DNA from: Dinoroseobacter sp042096155
GTDB taxonomy: Bacteria; Pseudomonadota; Alphaproteobacteria; Rhodobacterales; Rhodobacteraceae
Assembly: GCA_042096155.1 (NCBI GenBank)
Contig: JBELMC010000106.1
Span: forward strand, 1 to 8,949
Length of the DNA stretch: 8,949 bases
Direction: 5' to 3'
Part shown: positions 5,916-8,949 of the stretch, in pieces
Layout: the number at the start of each line of letters is the position of its first letter
Numbering within the stretch: the first letter of the stretch is position 1
Translations under genes and position numbers: made by a program
The notes under the pieces: generated by a model
The model's database searches: none
What the model saw: only the letters and a program-made list of their open reading frames with translations
What the model was told of the DNA's origin: nothing

Positions 5916-5932
5916 CCCGCGCCTTTCGCGGG
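5916..5932 (+). other. hairpin between phnC and phnD
   Basis: CCCGCG (5916-5921) and CGCGGG (5927-5932) form a perfect 6-bp GC stem with a 5-base loop in the 58-bp phnC-phnD spacer. There is no T tract, so it is not a complete intrinsic terminator. It lies about 20 bases before the phnD ribosome site. A role in mRNA processing or stability, favouring the phnD message, is possible but inferred. Confidence 0.5.
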
Positions 5933-5962
5933 CCACCTTCATCTCATCTAACGGAGAAAACG

Positions 5963-6877
5963 ATGAAAAAGACTCTCGCATTGGCGCTTGCCGCCACAAC
6001 CGCGCTCAGCACTGGCGCTTTTGCTCAAGAGATCACCGAATTCCGCATCGGTATTCTGGGCGGTGAGAACGCTCAGGACCGTATGAACAGCTATTCCTGC
6101 CTACAGGACTACGCGACACAGGCGCTTGGCGTTGAAACAAAGCTGTTCGCCCCTGCAGACTACAACGGTGTTATTCAAGGTCTGCTGGGCGGCACAATCG
6201 ACATGGCATGGCTGGGCGCATCTTCTTACGCTGCGACCTACCTGCAAGACCCAGAAGCGGTTGAGCCTGTCCTGGTCAAAGTGAACCTTGACGGATCCAT
6301 CGGCTACCACTCCATCGGTTTTGCACGCGTCGACAGCGGCATCGCATCGCTGGACGACATGGAAGGCAAAGTCTTTGGCTTTGGTGATCCAAACTCTACC
6401 TCTGGCTACCTGATCCCGTCCATCGAGATCCCGCAGTACAAAGACGGCATAACAATGGAATCTGGTGAATATTTCGGTGAAGTGAAATTCACCGGCGGTC
6501 ACGAGCAGACAATCGTTGCTGTTGCGAACGGCGACATAGACGGTGGCGTGACTTGGGCCGCTGGCCTAAACGACAACTGGGAAGATGGCTACGATTCAGG
6601 CGCATTGCGCAAGGCTGTTGACGCGGGTCTCGTCGACATGAACGATCTTGTTCAGATTTGGCAGTCTGAAGTCATCCCTGAAGGTCCGGTGGTCCTGAGA
6701 AAAACATTGCCAGAAGAGGTCAAAGCGACGATGACCGAGCTGGTAGACAACCTGTTTGAGAACGATCCTGACTGCTCTTATGGCGTTTTCTCCGGTGACG
6801 GCTTGGGCGCTCGGCCAGTGACGCACGAAACTTACATCTCGATTGTCGAAGCCCGCAAAGCGAAAATCGGCGGCTAA
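5963..6877 (+). CDS. phnD: phosphonate ABC transporter substrate-binding protein PhnD
   Basis: A 304-residue periplasmic binding protein that captures phosphonate-type ligands and delivers them to the PhnE permeases. The Sec signal is MKKTLALALAATTALSTGAFA, with cleavage after A21. The fold markers of the PhnD family follow: FRIGILGGENAQDR near the mature start, Y67-G69 in ADYNGVIQGLLGG, DMAWLGASSYA (80-90), the ligand loop DPNSTSGYLIPS (142-153) whose S/T/S residues contact the phosphonate oxygens in family structures, and GGHEQTIVAVANGDIDGGVTWA (178-199). C46 and C271 could pair in the periplasm. The ATG at 5963 is preferred to the in-frame one at 5897 because GGAG (5953-5956) sits six bases upstream and the signal peptide begins exactly there. 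It is followed by a strong terminator. The best ligand (alkylphosphonate, 2-aminoethylphosphonate, phosphite or phosphate) cannot be read. Confidence 0.95.
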   Translation: MKKTLALALAATTALSTGAFAQEITEFRIGILGGENAQDRMNSYSCLQDYATQALGVETKLFAPADYNGVIQGLLGGTIDMAWLGASSYAATYLQDPEAVEPVLVKVNLDGSIGYHSIGFARVDSGIASLDDMEGKVFGFGDPNSTSGYLIPSIEIPQYKDGITMESGEYFGEVKFTGGHEQTIVAVANGDIDGGVTWAAGLNDNWEDGYDSGALRKAVDAGLVDMNDLVQIWQSEVIPEGPVVLRKTLPEEVKATMTELVDNLFENDPDCSYGVFSGDGLGARPVTHETYISIVEARKAKIGG

Positions 6878-6895
6878 TTCCTTTTCATGACGTAT

Positions 6896-6925
6896 CCGGC
6901 AGGCCTTCGGGCCTGTCGGTTTTTT
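6896..6925 (+). terminator. intrinsic terminator between phnD and phnE
   Basis: CCGGCAGGCC (6896-6905) pairs with GGCCTGTCGG (6910-6919), ten pairs including one G-U, closed by a TTCG tetraloop on a C-G pair. Six T follow directly (6920-6925). This is a textbook rho-independent terminator placed inside the operon, only 18 bases after the phnD stop and 15 bases before the first phnE start. It should end most transcripts after phnD and let a fraction read through. Confidence 0.88.
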
Positions 6926-6940
6926 ATATCCGGGGGCAGC

Positions 6941-7816
6941 ATGGCTGACATTTCCTTAGGCAGCGCGGTGCAAAGCGTGGGCAGCATCCAGTCAAGCTAT
7001 ATGGCGCAGGTTCAAAGACGCAGGCTCTATGGCGGGCTGACGCTGCTCATTTTTGTCGTGCTCATGGTGTCCGGTTTCAACATTGCAGATGACCGCAATG
7101 CGGGCGGCTTCTGGGATGGGTTGCACCAGATCGGTGACTATCCTGCCGACGTGCTGTCTGAAGCCTGGGAAAAGCGGGCTGATCTGCCCGGCCTGATCCT
7201 CAAGTACTTCCCGGCTCTTGTTGAGACGATCAACATCGCCGCAGTCTCGACCCTGATCGGCGCCATTGGCGGATTGTTCTTGTCCTTGCTCGGCACCCGT
7301 GGTTTGGCGAAGTGGCCGCGCCTGATCCCTTTGTTTCGCCGTATCTCAGACATTATGCGCGCGGTGCCAGAGATTGTGATCGCGCTTATGCTCATTTTCG
7401 TGCTTGGTGGTGGGCCGGTGCCCGCGATGATCGCAATCGCAATCCACACAGCTGGCGCACTCGGTAAGATGTTCTCAGAAGTTGCAGAAAACGCTGATCT
7501 GAAGCCGGTTGAAGGCCTTGCCTCGACCGGTGCAACCTGGTCTCAGCGCATGCTCTTAGGTGTGCTGCCACAAGTGGCCCCGAATTACCTTAGTTATGCG
7601 CTGCTGCGCTTTGAGATCAATATCCGTGCTTCGGCCATTCTGGGTTTTGTTGGCGCAGGCGGCCTTGGGTACGAGCTTCGCAATTCCATGGCCTGGGGCC
7701 CCGGGCGGTTCGATGAGGCCGCCGCTATCTTCATTCTGCTTTTCGGAACCATTGTGTTCTTCGATCAGGTGTCCAGCCGCTACCGCAACCGACTGACAGA
7801 GGGGCAAGGCCAATGA
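6941..7816 (+). CDS. phnE: phosphonate ABC transporter permease PhnE (first)
   Basis: A 291-residue inner-membrane permease. Hydrophobic segments lie near residues 30-48, 93-117, 143-168, 228-245 and 261-278. The cytoplasmic coupling motif is VEGLASTGATWSQRMLLGVLPQVAPNY (190-216), close to the PhnE consensus. IRASAILGFVGAGGLGYEL (228-246) is the conserved PhnE C-terminal region. The ATG at 6941 is chosen because a GGGGG ribosome site (6932-6936) precedes it; an upstream in-frame ATG at 6887 would run through the terminator hairpin. Its stop overlaps the next gene's start in ATGA, so the two permeases are translationally coupled and probably form a heterodimer with PhnC. The length is close to E. 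coli PhnE. Confidence 0.93.
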   Translation: MADISLGSAVQSVGSIQSSYMAQVQRRRLYGGLTLLIFVVLMVSGFNIADDRNAGGFWDGLHQIGDYPADVLSEAWEKRADLPGLILKYFPALVETINIAAVSTLIGAIGGLFLSLLGTRGLAKWPRLIPLFRRISDIMRAVPEIVIALMLIFVLGGGPVPAMIAIAIHTAGALGKMFSEVAENADLKPVEGLASTGATWSQRMLLGVLPQVAPNYLSYALLRFEINIRASAILGFVGAGGLGYELRNSMAWGPGRFDEAAAIFILLFGTIVFFDQVSSRYRNRLTEGQGQ

Positions 7817-8949
7817 CCATAACTGATCTAAGCCTGACCAAACACAATGCAGACAAACTGTTTCAGCGCAAACGCCTAATTTGCTTTGGCATCCCTGCGG
7901 TGATCTTTGCCTATCTGGTCTACATCTTCTTTGCTTTCGACATTCCCGGTCTCGCCGGGCGTGCCAATCTCGACAACGCGGTCACGCTGGCCTCGGACAG
8001 CTGGTCGCACAAGGTGCACGTCACACGTGACAACCGGTCCGGTGAGATCTCTTATGCGGTCGAAGGCGAGCGCAAGGGCACATATCCGGAAGGCCAGCGG
8101 CCCGATTGGGTGAGCGGCGATGAGGTCATTACCATTGATCTGGGCGGCGATTACATCGTGCGTTACCTGCCCGACAACAAGACGGAGATCGAAATCCCCG
8201 GATTCCCGATGATCGACGTGCAGGCCAAAGGGCGCAGTCTGACCAGCAACCTGCCAAAGGTCTTCGGTGGGGACCTGCCCGACTGGATTTCCGCTTCGAA
8301 CCGCCGGATCGGCATCACCACGCCTGAAGGCCGCATCACCCTGACCGGAGCGCGGACCGAGGTGTTCAACTATTTCCCGGGGTGGGAGCTGTTCTGGTTT
8401 ACACTCGACAGCCCCTATTACGGACAAAGCCTTGGCACGATCCTGTTCGGCGAGCAGATCGACCCGACGCGCTCCAACATCGCAGGTGCCATTTCCGACT
8501 GGTGGAACAATGCCATGTGGCGGCACAAGGACGTCGCCTGGGCGATTGGCGAGACGATCCTGATGGCCTTCCTTGGCACCATGGGTGCTGCGATCATTGC
8601 ACTGCCGCTGGCCTTTATGGCGGCCAAACGCTTTTCGCCGGTCATGATGCTGCGCGCGGCAACGCGCCGGGTTTTTGACTTTGTACGTGGCGTGGATGCG
8701 TTGATCTGGACCGTGGTGCTGGCACGTGCCTTCGGCCCCGGGCCTTTGACCGGCGCGCTGGCGATCCTGATCACCGACACTGGTACCTTTGGCAAAATTT
8801 TCTCCGAAGCGCTGGAAAACGTCGACCAAAAGCAGATCGAAGGTGTCGAATCCACCGGGGCCAAGCCGCTGCAACGCTACCGTTTTGGCGTGATCCCGCA
8901 GGTGGTGCCGGTGCTATTGGCGCAGATCCTGTACTTCCTGGAGTCCAAC
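7813..8949 (+). CDS. phnE: phosphonate ABC transporter permease PhnE (second, long form, partial)
   Basis: The frame opens at the ATG overlapping the previous stop (ATGA, 7813-7816) and stays open for 379 codons to the right edge. It has one N-terminal membrane segment (about 24-42), then roughly 190 residues of polar, probably extracytoplasmic sequence (about 45-235; e.g. GDEVITIDLGGDYIVRYLP, TEIEIPGFPMIDV). The permease core follows: segments near 244-270 and 295-320, and the coupling motif IEGVESTGAKPLQRYRFGVIPQVVPV (342-367), which matches the same motif in the first PhnE. Ordinary PhnE proteins have a much shorter N-terminal part. Long second permeases paired with a standard one occur, to my knowledge, in alphaproteobacterial phnCDEE and PhoCDET-type operons. 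The C-terminus, with its conserved GAGGLG-like region, lies outside the window. Confidence 0.9.
   Translation, partial: MTITDLSLTKHNADKLFQRKRLICFGIPAVIFAYLVYIFFAFDIPGLAGRANLDNAVTLASDSWSHKVHVTRDNRSGEISYAVEGERKGTYPEGQRPDWVSGDEVITIDLGGDYIVRYLPDNKTEIEIPGFPMIDVQAKGRSLTSNLPKVFGGDLPDWISASNRRIGITTPEGRITLTGARTEVFNYFPGWELFWFTLDSPYYGQSLGTILFGEQIDPTRSNIAGAISDWWNNAMWRHKDVAWAIGETILMAFLGTMGAAIIALPLAFMAAKRFSPVMMLRAATRRVFDFVRGVDALIWTVVLARAFGPGPLTGALAILITDTGTFGKIFSEALENVDQKQIEGVESTGAKPLQRYRFGVIPQVVPVLLAQILYFLESN

Noticed and set aside
7876..8874. A long open frame of 332 codons on the minus strand
   Set aside because: It is fully antisense to the second phnE, whose membrane and coupling motifs are clear. Its protein is low in hydrophobic order and rich in H, D, R and Q, as expected from a GC-rich antisense frame.

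Overview
The window is about 58-60% GC by eye and looks like a Rhodobacteraceae (Roseobacter-group) or closely related alphaproteobacterial chromosome. The grounds are the phnC-phnD-phnE-phnE layout with one oversized permease, a UgpC/MalK-type ATPase with the insertion that I associate with this group, and a small secreted protein of a type I recall mainly from Rhodobacteraceae. No species is claimed.

Layout. (1) Positions 1-2230, minus strand: part of a CUT1-type (carbohydrate or glycerol-phosphate class) ABC importer operon, in the order ATPase, MalF-like permease, MalG-like permease (cut by the left edge). The genes are packed with 1-base gaps or overlaps. No substrate-binding protein is visible. 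(2) Positions 2338-3198, plus strand: a LysR-family regulator divergent from that operon across a 107-bp spacer, and its likely local regulator. (3) Positions 3199-3651: a gene-free scar. It holds a broken, frameshifted 5' half of an IS5-family transposase on the minus strand, interrupted by about 40 bp made of three adjacent perfect dyads. (4) Positions 3652-4590, plus strand: an aldo/keto reductase with an intact catalytic tetrad. Its upstream region has been replaced by the IS remnant, and it seems to need a non-ATG start. (5) Positions 4587-4880, minus strand: a 97-residue predicted secreted protein, convergent with the reductase. (6) Positions 5089-8949, plus strand: a phosphonate/phosphate importer operon, phnC (ATPase), phnD (binding protein), phnE (permease) and a second, longer phnE running off the right edge.

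The most informative non-coding part is 4881-5088. It carries five heptamers spaced exactly 11 bp apart in front of phnC, the hallmark of tandem Pho boxes. A second, oppositely oriented Pho-box-like array faces the small secreted protein. I infer that PhoB controls both directions under phosphate limitation, which would place the uncharacterised secreted protein in the Pho regulon.

Inside the phn operon a strong intrinsic terminator (10-bp stem, UUCG loop, six T) lies between phnD and the first phnE, and a smaller hairpin lies between phnC and phnD. Together they suggest that the binding protein is made in excess over the membrane permeases. I found no CRISPR array, tRNA, rRNA or wholly new defence system. 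The points most worth following are the shared Pho control of the small secreted protein, the IS scar in front of the reductase, and the large extracytoplasmic insertion in the second PhnE.
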